From contig NZ_JAJHNP010000005.1 of NCBI RefSeq assembly GCF_020819595.1, positions 310,001 to 374,000 on the forward strand: a stretch of DNA of 64,000 bases. The letters are read 5' to 3'. The notes below the pieces were generated by a model, which had not been told where the DNA came from, ran no database searches, and was given only the letters and a program-made list of their open reading frames with translations. The translations under genes were made by a program, and so were the position numbers. Positions 49,430 to 58,227 of the stretch are shown here, piece after piece (position 1 is the first letter of the stretch; each line of letters begins with the position of its first letter). Origin of the DNA: Streptomyces barringtoniae. GTDB lineage: Bacteria; Actinomycetota; Actinomycetes; Streptomycetales; Streptomycetaceae.

Positions 49430-50161
49430 CTACTCGCCGGCCTGTCCGCCCCCGCTCTGCCCCCCGAGCTGTGCCCGCAGCCACTCCTCCACCTCGCCGA
49501 CATGGGCCGCTGCCGCCGCGCGTGCCGCCTCCGGGTCGCGGGCGGTGAGGGCGCGGTGGATGGCGGCGTGTTCGCGGCGGGTGCGGGCGAAGGCGCCCTC
49601 CTCCTGGTAGCCGCGCCAGACGCGGGCGCGGAAGGTGCGGGAGGACAGGCCCTCCAGGATGGCGGCCATGGTCTCGTTGCCCGCGGCCGCGGCGATCTCG
49701 CGGTGGAAGGCGAGGTCGTGGGCGAGGATCTCCTCGGGGTCGTCGGTGGCGTTCATCGCCGCCAGGTGCTTGCCCACGGCGGCCAGTTGGTCCTCGGTGA
49801 TGCGCGCGGCGGCCAGCGCGGTCGCCGTCGACTCAAGGATCCGGCGCACCTCGAGGAGTTCCACCAGGCGTGGCCCCCGGGACAGGTCCGCGACCACCCC
49901 GAAGGTCTCCAGCAGGTCCCCGGCCTCCAGCGCGGTGACGTAGATCCCGGAGCCGTGCCGGGCCTCCAGGACGCCCATCACGGTCAGGGCGCGGATCGCC
50001 TCCCGCATCGAACTGCGGGAGATGCCCAGCCGGGCCGCCAGATCCCGCTCGGTGGGCAGCCGCTCGCCGGGCTCCAGCCGGCCCTCGGCGATCATCGCCT
50101 TGATCTCCTCGATGGCGCGCTGCGTCACCGTGCCCTTCTGCGGCACCTCTTCCTCGTCCAC
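49430..50161 (-). CDS. GntR/FadR-family regulator of the fucose operon
   Basis: 243-residue regulator with an N-terminal winged helix (AIEEIKAMIAEGRLEPGERL, PTERDLAARLGISRSSMREA and MGVLEARHGSGIYV) and a C-terminal FCD ligand domain (DPEEILAHDLAFHREIAAAA; ARTRREHAAIHRALTARDPE) carrying the metal-binding Asp/His residues. GTG 50161 has GGAGGA 5 bases upstream. It is divergent from the fucose operon with a FadR-type palindrome between them, so it very likely controls that operon and itself; an intermediate such as L-fuconate or 2-keto-3-deoxyfuconate is a reasonable effector. Confidence 0.93.
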   Translation of the reverse strand: MDEEEVPQKGTVTQRAIEEIKAMIAEGRLEPGERLPTERDLAARLGISRSSMREAIRALTVMGVLEARHGSGIYVTALEAGDLLETFGVVADLSRGPRLVELLEVRRILESTATALAAARITEDQLAAVGKHLAAMNATDDPEEILAHDLAFHREIAAAAGNETMAAILEGLSSRTFRARVWRGYQEEGAFARTRREHAAIHRALTARDPEAARAAAAAHVGEVEEWLRAQLGGQSGGGQAGE

Positions 50162-50204
50162 GCCGTTCCTCCTTCCCCCCGGTGGGCCGCAGTCTAGTCA
50201 GCCA

Positions 50205-50284
50205 AGTGGTCCGACCACTACGCCCGGAATCCTCGAATTTTCCGTGCACGAGGGTGTTGACTCGGCTGATTGGTCTGATAAATA
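50205..50284 (+). promoter_or_regulatory. GntR operator and promoter of the fucose operon
   Basis: AGTGGTCCGACCACT (50205-50219) is a perfect palindrome containing TGGTCCGACCA, as expected for FadR-subfamily GntR proteins. A degraded second copy, TGGTCTGATAA, lies at 50271-50281. It overlaps a likely promoter, TTGACT (50257-50262), 16 bases, TAAATA (50279-50284). Binding at the second site would block RNA polymerase. Confidence 0.7.
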
Positions 50285-50324
50285 TGCGGCGTCTGCTCGA
50301 ACACCCTCGACGAGGAGCCGCGAG

Positions 50325-51389
50325 ATGCCCGCCAGCACTGTCAGGAAGCGCAGCAGGTCCCGGATCATCGGCGCGGTGGCTCTGGCCGCCGGCGCCTCGC
50401 TCATGCTCGCCGCCTGCGGCAGCACCAAGGACACCGCGAGCGCGGGCAGCGGCGGCACCGGCAAGGTCGGCGTCATCCTGCCGCTGCTGACCTCGCCGTT
50501 CTGGCAGTCGTACAACGACTACGTGCCCAAGATGGCCAAGTCCGAGGGCGTCCAGGTGCTGAAGACGGTCAACTCCAACAGCGACCCGTCGCAGCAGATC
50601 ACCGACATAGACAACGAACTCACCCAGGGCGTCAAGGGACTGGTCGTCGCCCCGCTGGACAGCGCCGCCATCCAGGCCGGACTCGACCAGGCCGAGCGCA
50701 AGGGCGTGCCCGTGGTCGCCGTGGACGTCGCGCCCGACAAGGGCAAGGTCGCCATGGTGGTGCGCGCCGACAACGTGGCCTACGGCGAGAAGGCCTGCGA
50801 CTACCTCGGACAGCACGTCAGCACCGGCAAGGTCGTACAGGTCATGGGCGACCTTGCCTCGGTCAACGGCCGCGACCGCTCCGAGGCCTTCCGGTCCTGC
50901 GTGAAGAAGAAGTACCCGAAGCTCAAGGTGCTGGAGATCCCCGCGAAGTGGGAGTCCGACACGGCCGCCGCCAAGCTGGACACGCTGCTGGGCGCCAACC
51001 CGGACATCAAGGGCATCTACCTGCAGGCGGGCGGTGTGTACCTCGCGCCGACCCTGCAGACCCTGAAGTCCAAGGGCATGCTGAAACCGGCCGGGCAGCA
51101 GGGCCACATCGCGATCGTCTCCAACGACGGCATCCCGCAGGAGTTCGACGCCATCCGCAAGGGCCAGATCGACGCCACGGTCTCCCAGCCCGCCGACGCC
51201 TACGCCAAGTACGGCCTGTACTACATCAAGGCGGCGATGGCCGGTAAGACGTTCAAGACCGGGCCCACCGACCACGGCTCCGTGATCGTCAGGCTGCCCG
51301 GCGGGATCCTGGAGGACCAGCTGCCCGCGCCACTGGTCACCAAGGCCAACGTCGACGACCCCAAGCTGTGGGGCAACACGGTCAAATGA
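50325..51389 (+). CDS. L-fucose-type ABC transporter substrate-binding lipoprotein
   Basis: 354-residue periplasmic-binding-protein-like sugar receptor (RbsB/XylF type). The signal RIIGAVALAAGASLMLAACG ends in the lipobox LAAC. The mature fold begins KVGVILPLLTSPFWQSYNDY with GLVVAPLDSAAIQAGLDQAE and VPVVAVDVAPDKGKVAMVVR. ATG 50325 has GAGGAG 7 bases upstream. First gene of the fucose operon; its stop overlaps the ATPase start. L-fucose as ligand is inferred from the catabolic genes. Confidence 0.92.
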   Translation: MPASTVRKRSRSRIIGAVALAAGASLMLAACGSTKDTASAGSGGTGKVGVILPLLTSPFWQSYNDYVPKMAKSEGVQVLKTVNSNSDPSQQITDIDNELTQGVKGLVVAPLDSAAIQAGLDQAERKGVPVVAVDVAPDKGKVAMVVRADNVAYGEKACDYLGQHVSTGKVVQVMGDLASVNGRDRSEAFRSCVKKKYPKLKVLEIPAKWESDTAAAKLDTLLGANPDIKGIYLQAGGVYLAPTLQTLKSKGMLKPAGQQGHIAIVSNDGIPQEFDAIRKGQIDATVSQPADAYAKYGLYYIKAAMAGKTFKTGPTDHGSVIVRLPGGILEDQLPAPLVTKANVDDPKLWGNTVK

Positions 51390-52876
51390 GCACACCGCTT
51401 GTAGCAGCCGAGGGCATCGTCAAACGGTACGGCCCCACCGTCGCCCTCGCCGACGGCCGGCTCACCGTCCTGCCCGGCGAGTCCCACGCCCTGGTCGGCC
51501 GCAACGGCGCCGGCAAGTCGACCCTGGTGAACGTCCTCACCGGCCTGCAGGCCCCGGACGCGGGCACGGTCCGCTTCGACGGCGAGCCCGCGCCCTCGCT
51601 CGGCGACCGGGACGCCTGGCGCCGCAGGGTCGCCTGCGTCTACCAGAAGCCCACCGTCGTGCCGGAGCTGACGGTCGCCGAGAACCTGTTCCTCAACCGG
51701 CAGCCGACCGGCCGCGGCGTCATCAGCTGGCGCCGGCTGCGCCGGCAGGCCGCCGAACTCCTCGACACCTGGGACGTGCGCGTCGACCCCGAGGCGCGCA
51801 CCGCCGACCTCAGGGTCGAGGACCGGCAAATGGTGGAGATCGCACGGGCGTTGAGCTTCGGCGCCCGGTTCATCGTGCTGGACGAACCCACCGCCCAGCT
51901 CGACAACCGGGAGATCGAGCGGCTGTTCGCCCGCATGCGCTCCCTGCAGGACTCCGGCGTCACCTTCCTGTTCATCTCCCACCATCTCCAGGAGGTGTAC
52001 GAGGTCTGCCAGACGGTCACCGTGCTGCGCGACGCCCGCTGGATCACCACCGCACCCGTCGCCGACCTGCCGAAGGCGGCACTGGTCGAGGCCATGGCCG
52101 GGGAGTCCGTCGCCGAGCAGGCCGTACACGGCGGGGGAGCCGAGACCGGCGCCCCCGTGCTGCTGGAGGCACAGGGGCTCAGCTCACCGGCGTACGAGGG
52201 CGTCGACCTCATCGTCCGCCGTGGCGAGGTGGTCGGGCTCGCCGGCTCCAGCGGCAGCGGCAAGACCGAGCTCGCCGAGTCCTTCGCCGGGCTGCACACC
52301 CCGACCGGCGGAACCGCCCGACTCGGCGGCGAGAAACTGCCGTTCGGGGACGTACGGGCCGCCCTGCGGGCCGGGGTCGGCTGTGTGCCGCGCGACCGGC
52401 ACGAGCAGGGGCTGGTGTCCGGCCTGAGCATCGGCGACAACGCCACGCTGAGCGTGCTGGACCGGCTGGGCCGGGCCGGATTCGTCTCCACCGACGCACG
52501 GCGCCGCTTCGCCGCCGAGCTGATCGAACGCCTCGACATCCACGCCGAGGGCCCCGACCAGCCCGTCTCCGACCTGTCCGGCGGCAACGCACAGAAGGTC
52601 GTCATGGCCCGCGCCCTCGCCTCCGACCCGCGCCTGCTGGTCCTGATCAACCCCACCGCCGGCGTCGACGTGAAGTCCAAGGAGTCACTGCTCGCCCGCA
52701 TGGACAGCGCCCGCGAGGACGGCACCGCGATCCTCGTCGTCTCCGACGAGCTAGACGACCTGCGCCGCTGCGACCGCGTCCTCGTCCTCTTCCACGGCCG
52801 TGTCGTCGCCGAGCACCCGGCCGGCTGGCGCGACCACGAGCTGATCGCCTCCATCGAAGGAGTTGACCATGGCTGA
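51386..52876 (+). CDS. sugar ABC transporter double ATPase (RbsA/XylG-like)
   Basis: 496-residue CUT2-type ATPase with two ABC domains. The first has Walker A GRNGAGKS and Walker B FIVLDEPTAQLD; the second has GSSGSGKT, the signature LSGGNAQKV and a degenerate Walker B LVLINPTAGVD (Asn for Glu context), the usual asymmetry in this class. Starts at ATG 51386 overlapping the preceding stop; the open frame extends six codons upstream without a ribosome site. It powers the fucose importer. Confidence 0.94.
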   Translation: MSTPLVAAEGIVKRYGPTVALADGRLTVLPGESHALVGRNGAGKSTLVNVLTGLQAPDAGTVRFDGEPAPSLGDRDAWRRRVACVYQKPTVVPELTVAENLFLNRQPTGRGVISWRRLRRQAAELLDTWDVRVDPEARTADLRVEDRQMVEIARALSFGARFIVLDEPTAQLDNREIERLFARMRSLQDSGVTFLFISHHLQEVYEVCQTVTVLRDARWITTAPVADLPKAALVEAMAGESVAEQAVHGGGAETGAPVLLEAQGLSSPAYEGVDLIVRRGEVVGLAGSSGSGKTELAESFAGLHTPTGGTARLGGEKLPFGDVRAALRAGVGCVPRDRHEQGLVSGLSIGDNATLSVLDRLGRAGFVSTDARRRFAAELIERLDIHAEGPDQPVSDLSGGNAQKVVMARALASDPRLLVLINPTAGVDVKSKESLLARMDSAREDGTAILVVSDELDDLRRCDRVLVLFHGRVVAEHPAGWRDHELIASIEGVDHG

Positions 52877-53897
52877 CACCCGGGCCGCCCCGCCGCTCGC
52901 GCCCCCGAAGACCCCGGACGCCCGGTCGGCCAGGACCGTACTGCTGCGCCGGGCCCGTGAACTCGCACTCGTCCCCGCGCTGTTGCTGCTCATGGTGCTC
53001 GGCGCGGCGGTCAACGACTCGTTCCTGACCGAGCGGAACCTGATCTCGATCCTCGGTGCCTCCGCCGCACTCGCGATGGTCGTGCTCGCCGAGTCGCTCG
53101 TGCTGATCACCGGCAAGTTCGACCTGTCCCTGGAGTCGGTGGTCGGCATCGCACCGGCCGTCGGCGCCCTGCTGGTGCTGCCCGCGAGCCAGTCCGGCTG
53201 GGGCACCGGCTTCCCGGCCGGACTCGCCCTGCTCGCGATCCCCGTGGTCGGCGCGGTCATCGGCGCCTTCAACGGCGTCCTCGTCGTGAAGTTCCGGCTC
53301 AACGCGTTCATCGTGACGCTCGCGATGCTCATCGTGCTGCGCGGCCTGCTGGTCGGCGCCACCAAGGGCAAGACCCTGTTCGGCATGCCCGACAGCTTCT
53401 ACTCCCTGGCCACCACCACCTTCCTCGACGTGCCGCTGTCGGTGTGGCTCGCCGCCGTCGCCTTCGCCGTCGCCGGGTTCGTGCTGAAGTACCACCGCGC
53501 CGGCCGCGCCCTGTACGCGATCGGCGGCAACGCGGACGCCGCCCGCGCGGCCGGCGTCCGGGTGGATCGGGTCATGCTCGGGGTGTACGTCGTCGCGGGC
53601 GTCCTCGCCTCGCTCGGCGGACTGCTGCAGACCGGTTACGTCGGTGCGATCAGCGCCAACCAGGGCCAGAACATGATCTTCACGGTGTTCGCGGCCGCGG
53701 TGATCGGCGGCATCAGCCTGGACGGCGGCAAGGGCACCATGTTCGGCGCGCTGACCGGCGTCCTCCTCCTGGGCGTCGTACAGAACCTGCTCACCCTCGC
53801 CCAGGTCCCGTCGTTCTGGATCCAGGCCATCTACGGCGGGATCATCCTCGTCGCCCTCGTGATCGCGCGCGTGACGACGGGCCGCGCCCAGGACTGA
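52869..53897 (+). CDS. sugar ABC transporter permease (RbsC/XylH-like)
   Basis: 342-residue CUT2 permease with about nine hydrophobic segments (LVPALLLLMVLGAAVNDSFL; SAALAMVVLAESLVLITGKF). GKFDLSLESVVGIAPAVGAL and YAIGGNADAARAAGVRVDRV are family hallmarks, the latter being the ATPase-coupling loop. ATG 52869 with AAGGAG 7 bases upstream is favoured; it overlaps the ATPase stop by eight bases. Completes the three-part importer. Confidence 0.94.
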   Translation: MADTRAAPPLAPPKTPDARSARTVLLRRARELALVPALLLLMVLGAAVNDSFLTERNLISILGASAALAMVVLAESLVLITGKFDLSLESVVGIAPAVGALLVLPASQSGWGTGFPAGLALLAIPVVGAVIGAFNGVLVVKFRLNAFIVTLAMLIVLRGLLVGATKGKTLFGMPDSFYSLATTTFLDVPLSVWLAAVAFAVAGFVLKYHRAGRALYAIGGNADAARAAGVRVDRVMLGVYVVAGVLASLGGLLQTGYVGAISANQGQNMIFTVFAAAVIGGISLDGGKGTMFGALTGVLLLGVVQNLLTLAQVPSFWIQAIYGGIILVALVIARVTTGRAQD

Positions 53898-53933
53898 CCC
53901 GCCGCCAAGTGCCCCACGAACGAAAGGACTTCA

Positions 53934-55274
53934 GTGTCCCAGGCCCCCGCCCGCGTCACCGCGGTCGACACCCACGACATCCGTTTCCCCACCTCGCGCG
54001 AGCTGGACGGCTCCGACGCGATGAACCCGGACCCCGACTACTCGGCGGCCTGCGTCGTGCTGCGCACCGACGCCGCCGACGGGCACGAGGGACACGGGTT
54101 CGTCTTCACCATCGGGCGGGGCAACGACGTCCAGGTCGCCGCGATCGACGCGCTTCGGGACCATGTGCTCGGCCGCGACGTGGCCGAGCTGTGCGCCGAC
54201 CCCGGCTCGCTCTTCCGGGACCTGATCGGCGACAGCCAGCTGCGCTGGCTCGGTCCCGAGAAGGGCGTGATGCACATGGCGGTCGGGGCCGTCGTCAACG
54301 CCGTCTGGGACCTCGCCGCCCGCCGGGCCGGCAAGCCGCTGTGGCAACTGCTCGCCGACGCCGAACCCGAGTGGCTGGTCGGGCAGATCGACTTCCGGTA
54401 CATCGCGGACGCGCTCACCCCCGCCGAGGCCCTCGACCTGCTGAGGCGGGGGAGGGAGGGAGCCGGGGAGCGCCGGGTGCGGCTGCTGGAGCGCGGCTAC
54501 CCCGCCTACACCACCTCCCCGGGCTGGCTCGGCTACGACGACGACAAGCTCGGCCGGCTCGCCGCGCAGGCCGTCGCCGACGGCTTCACACAGATCAAAC
54601 TGAAGGTCGGCGCCGACCTCGACGACGACATCCGGCGCTGCCGGGTCGCCCGCGCGGTCGTCGGACCGGACATCCGGCTCGCCGTCGACGCCAACCAGCG
54701 CTGGAACGTGGACGAGGCGATCCGCTGGACCAAGGCCCTCGCCGAGTTCGACCCGTACTGGATCGAGGAGCCCACCAGCCCCGACGACGTCCTCGGCCAC
54801 GCCACGATCCGCCGCGCGGTGGCCCCGGTGAAGGTCGCCACCGGCGAACACGTGCACAACCGGATCATGTTCAAGCAGCTCCTCCAGGCGGGCGCCCTCG
54901 ACATCGTCCAGATCGACGCCGCCCGGGTCGCCGGCGTCAACGAGAACCTCGCCATCCTGCTGCTCGCCGCCAAGTTCGGCGTGCCCGTCTGCCCGCACGC
55001 GGGCGGCGTCGGCCTGTGCGAACTCGTCCAGCACCTGTCGATGTTCGACTACCTGGCCGTCTCGGGCACCACCGAGGACCGGGTCATCGAGTACGTCGAC
55101 CACCTCCACGAGCACTTCGTCACCCCGGTCGTCATCCACGACGGCCACTACACCGCACCCACCGCGCCCGGCTTCTCCGCCGCCCTGCGCCCGGAGTCCG
55201 TCGCGCGGTACACCTTCCCCGGCGGCACCTACTGGGCCGCCGACCCCGACACCCGGAAGGGAGAGGCCGCATGA
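53934..55274 (+). CDS. L-fuconate dehydratase (enolase superfamily)
   Basis: 446-residue mandelate-racemase-type enzyme converting L-fuconate to 2-keto-3-deoxy-L-fuconate. The opening [20 protein letters not shown] and the insert [20 protein letters not shown] are distinctive for FucD. The acid/base lysines are K222 and K224 in QIKLKVG; metal ligands lie in [20 protein letters not shown] and [10 protein letters not shown], and [15 protein letters not shown] completes the site. GTG 53934 has AAAGGA upstream. This specific assignment is the anchor for reading the whole operon as fucose catabolism. The stop overlaps the SDR start. Confidence 0.93.
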   Translation: MSQAPARVTAVDTHDIRFPTSRELDGSDAMNPDPDYSAACVVLRTDAADGHEGHGFVFTIGRGNDVQVAAIDALRDHVLGRDVAELCADPGSLFRDLIGDSQLRWLGPEKGVMHMAVGAVVNAVWDLAARRAGKPLWQLLADAEPEWLVGQIDFRYIADALTPAEALDLLRRGREGAGERRVRLLERGYPAYTTSPGWLGYDDDKLGRLAAQAVADGFTQIKLKVGADLDDDIRRCRVARAVVGPDIRLAVDANQRWNVDEAIRWTKALAEFDPYWIEEPTSPDDVLGHATIRRAVAPVKVATGEHVHNRIMFKQLLQAGALDIVQIDAARVAGVNENLAILLLAAKFGVPVCPHAGGVGLCELVQHLSMFDYLAVSGTTEDRVIEYVDHLHEHFVTPVVIHDGHYTAPTAPGFSAALRPESVARYTFPGGTYWAADPDTRKGEAA

Positions 55275-56026
55275 GCGACTTCGAGGGTCTGAGGGCCCTG
55301 GTGACCGGCGGCGCGTCCGGCATCGGCCGGGCCACCGCCGACCTCCTCGCTGCCCGCGGCGCCCGGGTCGCCGTCCTCGACCGGGACCCGGCGGACGTCG
55401 ACAAGCCGCTCCTCGCCTACCGCGCCGACGTCACCGACGACGCCTCGGTCCGCGCGGCCGTCGAGCGGGCCGCCGAGGACCTCGGCGGGCTGGACGTCCT
55501 GGTCAACAACGCCGGGATCGGCGCCCAGGGCACGGTCGAGGACAACGACGACGCCGAGTGGCAACGCGTCTTCGACGTCAACGTCCTCGGCATGGTCCGC
55601 ACCGCCCGCGCCGCCCTTGCGCACCTGCGCCGCTCGGACCGCGCCGCGATCGTCAACACCTGCTCCATCGCGGCCACCGCCGGACTGCCCCAGCGCGCCC
55701 TGTACAGCGCCACCAAGGGCGCCGTGTACTCCCTGACCCTCGCCATGGCCGCCGACCACGTCCGTGAGGGCATCCGGGTCAACTGCGTCAACCCCGGTAC
55801 GGCGGACACCCCGTGGATCGGACGGCTGCTGGACGCGGCCCCGGATCCGGCCGCCGAACGCGCCGCCCTCGAGGCCCGCCAGCCCACCGGCCGGCTGGTC
55901 TCCGCCGCCGAAGTCGCCGGCGCCATCGCCTACTTGGCCAGTCCGCTGTCCGGCGCCACCACCGGCACCGCCCTCGCCGTCGACGGCGGCATGCAGGGCC
56001 TCAGGCTGCGGCCGGTGGGCCGGTGA
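55271..56026 (+). CDS. SDR dehydrogenase, probably acting on 2-keto-3-deoxy-L-fuconate or L-fucose
   Basis: 251-residue classical short-chain dehydrogenase: coenzyme motif [14 protein letters not shown], an acidic residue after strand 2 ([10 protein letters not shown]) favouring [14 protein letters not shown], catalytic Ser in TCSIAAT and YSATKGA. C-terminal [15 protein letters not shown] is usual. In the Xanthomonas fucose pathway an SDR oxidises 2-keto-3-deoxy-L-fuconate to the 2,4-diketo acid; here the aldo/keto reductase next door probably takes the first oxidation, leaving this step to the SDR. The order could be reversed. Confidence 0.85.
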   Translation: MSDFEGLRALVTGGASGIGRATADLLAARGARVAVLDRDPADVDKPLLAYRADVTDDASVRAAVERAAEDLGGLDVLVNNAGIGAQGTVEDNDDAEWQRVFDVNVLGMVRTARAALAHLRRSDRAAIVNTCSIAATAGLPQRALYSATKGAVYSLTLAMAADHVREGIRVNCVNPGTADTPWIGRLLDAAPDPAAERAALEARQPTGRLVSAAEVAGAIAYLASPLSGATTGTALAVDGGMQGLRLRPVGR

Positions 56027-56994
56027 CGAGGCTCGGCCGCAGCCGCGTCGAGGTCACCCCGCTCGGCTTCGGCGCCGCGACGCTCGGCAACCTCTACCGC
56101 CCGGTGGACGACGAGCAGGCGCGGGGGGCCGTACAGGCCGCTTGGCAGCGCGGCATCCGGTACTTCGACACCGCCCCGCACTACGGGCTCGGCCTGTCCG
56201 AACGCCGGCTCGGCGCCGCCCTGCGCGACCACGACCGCGCCCTGTTCACCGTCTCCACCAAGGTCGGCCGCCGCCTCGAACCCGCCGACGGCACCGGCGA
56301 CGACCTGGCGCACGGCTTCGCCGTACCCGCCGCCCACCGCAGGGTGTGGGACTTCAGCGCCGACGGCGTCCGCCGTACCCTGGAGGCGAGCCTGGACCGC
56401 CTCGGCCTGGACCGCGTCGACATCGTCTATCTGCACGACCCCGACGACCACGCCGAGCAGGCCTTCCGCGAGGCCTACCCGGCCCTGGAGAAGCTGCGCG
56501 CCGAAGGCGTCGTCGGCGCGATCGGCGCCGGCATGAACCAGACCGCGATGCTCACCCGGTTCGTCCGCGACACCGACGTGGACGTGGTCCTGTGCGCGGG
56601 CCGCTACACCCTGCTCGACCAGAGCGCCGGCGCCGAACTGCTGCCCGCGGCCGCCGAGCACGGAGTGTCGGTCGTCCTCGGCGGCGTCTTCAACTCGGGC
56701 CTGCTGGCGGACCCGACGCCCGAGTCGACGTACGACTACAGCCGTGTCCCACCACGCTTGCTGGACCGGGTCCTGCGCATGAAGGCGGTCGCCGAGCGGC
56801 ACGGCACCACCCTGCGCGCCGCCGCGCTGGCCTTCGCCTCCGCCCACCCGGCCGTCGCCAGCGTCCTGCCCGGGCCGCGCTCCGCGCCCGAAGTCCACGA
56901 CTGCGCCGACCAGTTCGCGTCCGCCGTCCCGGCTCAGTTCTGGCACGAGCTGCGGGAGTCCGCTCTGCTGCCCCGAGAGGAGGGCCCGTCATGA
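56023..56994 (+). CDS. aldo/keto reductase, probable L-fucose dehydrogenase
   Basis: 323-residue aldo/keto reductase with the catalytic tetrad in place: Asp and Tyr in YFDTAPHYGLGLSE, Lys in VSTKVGRRLEP and His in DIVYLHDPDDH. GVFNSGLLADPTPESTYDYS and the C-terminal PGPRSAPEVHDCADQF resemble the D-threo-aldose/L-fucose dehydrogenase group, which oxidises L-fucose to L-fucono-1,5-lactone. GTG 56023 overlaps the SDR stop; its end overlaps the mutarotase start. Assigned to the first oxidation step by context. Confidence 0.85.
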   Translation: MTRLGRSRVEVTPLGFGAATLGNLYRPVDDEQARGAVQAAWQRGIRYFDTAPHYGLGLSERRLGAALRDHDRALFTVSTKVGRRLEPADGTGDDLAHGFAVPAAHRRVWDFSADGVRRTLEASLDRLGLDRVDIVYLHDPDDHAEQAFREAYPALEKLRAEGVVGAIGAGMNQTAMLTRFVRDTDVDVVLCAGRYTLLDQSAGAELLPAAAEHGVSVVLGGVFNSGLLADPTPESTYDYSRVPPRLLDRVLRMKAVAERHGTTLRAAALAFASAHPAVASVLPGPRSAPEVHDCADQFASAVPAQFWHELRESALLPREEGPS

Positions 56995-57338
56995 GGGTCG
57001 CCCTGCACACCAAGGTCCGCTCCGACAGGATCGCCGCGTACGAGGCGGCCCACCGCGAGGTCCCGAAGGAGCTCACCGACGCCATCCGTGCCGCCGGTGC
57101 CACCTCCTGGACCATCTGGCGCAGCGGCACCGACCTGTTCCACCTGCTGGAGTGCGCGGACTACACCCGCCTGCTCGCCGAACTGGAGCACCTGCCGGTC
57201 AACGTGGCCTGGCAGGCCCGCATGGCCGAGCTGCTCGACGTCGTGCACGACTACTCCCGGGACGGTGCGGACGCCGGGCTGCCCGTCGTCTGGGAGCTGC
57301 CAAGCGCCGGCGCCCAGCACGTCCGGGAGCTGCCGTGA
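56991..57338 (+). CDS. L-rhamnose/L-fucose mutarotase family protein
   Basis: 115-residue small ferredoxin-like-fold protein of the RhaM/FucM-like mutarotase group, which interconverts alpha and beta anomers of 6-deoxy sugars. MRVALHTKVRSDRIAAYEAA, PKELTDAIRAAGATSWTIWR and LFHLLECADYTRLLAELEHL carry the family pattern with conserved His, Tyr and Trp; VNVAWQARMAELLDV is also typical. It overlaps genes on both sides. It would supply the anomer used by the dehydrogenase. Confidence 0.9.
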   Translation: MRVALHTKVRSDRIAAYEAAHREVPKELTDAIRAAGATSWTIWRSGTDLFHLLECADYTRLLAELEHLPVNVAWQARMAELLDVVHDYSRDGADAGLPVVWELPSAGAQHVRELP

Positions 57339-58174
57339 CCGTCGACGCCCACCACCATGTCTGGGACCTGTCCGTCCGCGACCAGGACTGGATCAAGGGG
57401 CCCGGACTCCGGCCGCTGCGCCGGAACTTCACCCTCGCCGATCTGGCGCCGGAGGCCCGCGCGGCGGGAGTGGACCGTACGGTCCTCGTCCAGACGGTCA
57501 CCGTCGCCGAGGAGACGCCCGAGTTCCTCGCGCTCGCGGCCGGACACGATCTCGTCGCCGGGGTCGTGGGCTGGGCCGACCTCACCCGCCCCGACATCGC
57601 CGACGAACTCTCCCGGCTGCGCGAACTGCCCGGCGGGTCCTTCCTGAAGGGCATCCGCCACCAGGTCCAGGGCGAGCCGGACCCGCAGTGGCTGCTGCGG
57701 AAGGACGTACAGCGCGGCCTCGCGGCCGTGGCGACGGCCGGGCTCGTGTACGACCTGGTGGTGCTGCCCCACCAACTGCCGGCCTGCGCCGAGGTCGCCC
57801 ACGCCCTGCCACAACTGACCTTCGTCCTCGACCACTTGGGCAAACCGCCGATCGCCGCGGGAGAGCACGACCCCTGGGCGTCCGCCCTGCGCGCACTCGC
57901 CGCCCTGCCCAACACCGTCGCCAAACTCTCCGGCCTGGCCACCGAGGCCGACCCCGCCTCCTGGACGACGGCCGACCTACGGCCGTACACGGACACGGCG
58001 CTGGAGGCCTTCGGCCCCGACCGCCTGATGTTCGGCTCCGACTGGCCGGTGTGCACGCTGGCGGCCACCTACAGCGACGTGTGCACCGCCATGGCCGAGT
58101 TGACCGCGGACCTCGGCGATGCGGACCGCCATGCCCTCTTCGAGGGCACCGCCACAGCCGTCTACGGTCTGTGA
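57335..58174 (+). CDS. amidohydrolase-family L-fucono-lactonase
   Basis: 279-residue TIM-barrel hydrolase of amidohydrolase family 2. The metal-site start VDAHHHVWDLSVRDQDWIKG, the lysine region GSFLKGIRHQVQGEPDPQWL, FVLDHLGKPPI and the C-terminal MFGSDWPVC are the pattern of sugar lactonases of the fucono/rhamnono type. It would open L-fuconolactone to L-fuconate, the substrate of the dehydratase encoded three genes earlier. GTG 57335 overlaps the mutarotase stop. Last gene of the operon; no terminator was identified in the 53 bases before the cupin gene. Confidence 0.9.
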   Translation: MTVDAHHHVWDLSVRDQDWIKGPGLRPLRRNFTLADLAPEARAAGVDRTVLVQTVTVAEETPEFLALAAGHDLVAGVVGWADLTRPDIADELSRLRELPGGSFLKGIRHQVQGEPDPQWLLRKDVQRGLAAVATAGLVYDLVVLPHQLPACAEVAHALPQLTFVLDHLGKPPIAAGEHDPWASALRALAALPNTVAKLSGLATEADPASWTTADLRPYTDTALEAFGPDRLMFGSDWPVCTLAATYSDVCTAMAELTADLGDADRHALFEGTATAVYGL

Positions 58175-58227
58175 CGCGCGGCGTGGGCGACGGGCGTCTC
58201 GGCAACGTCTGCCCCACAATTGCCGAC

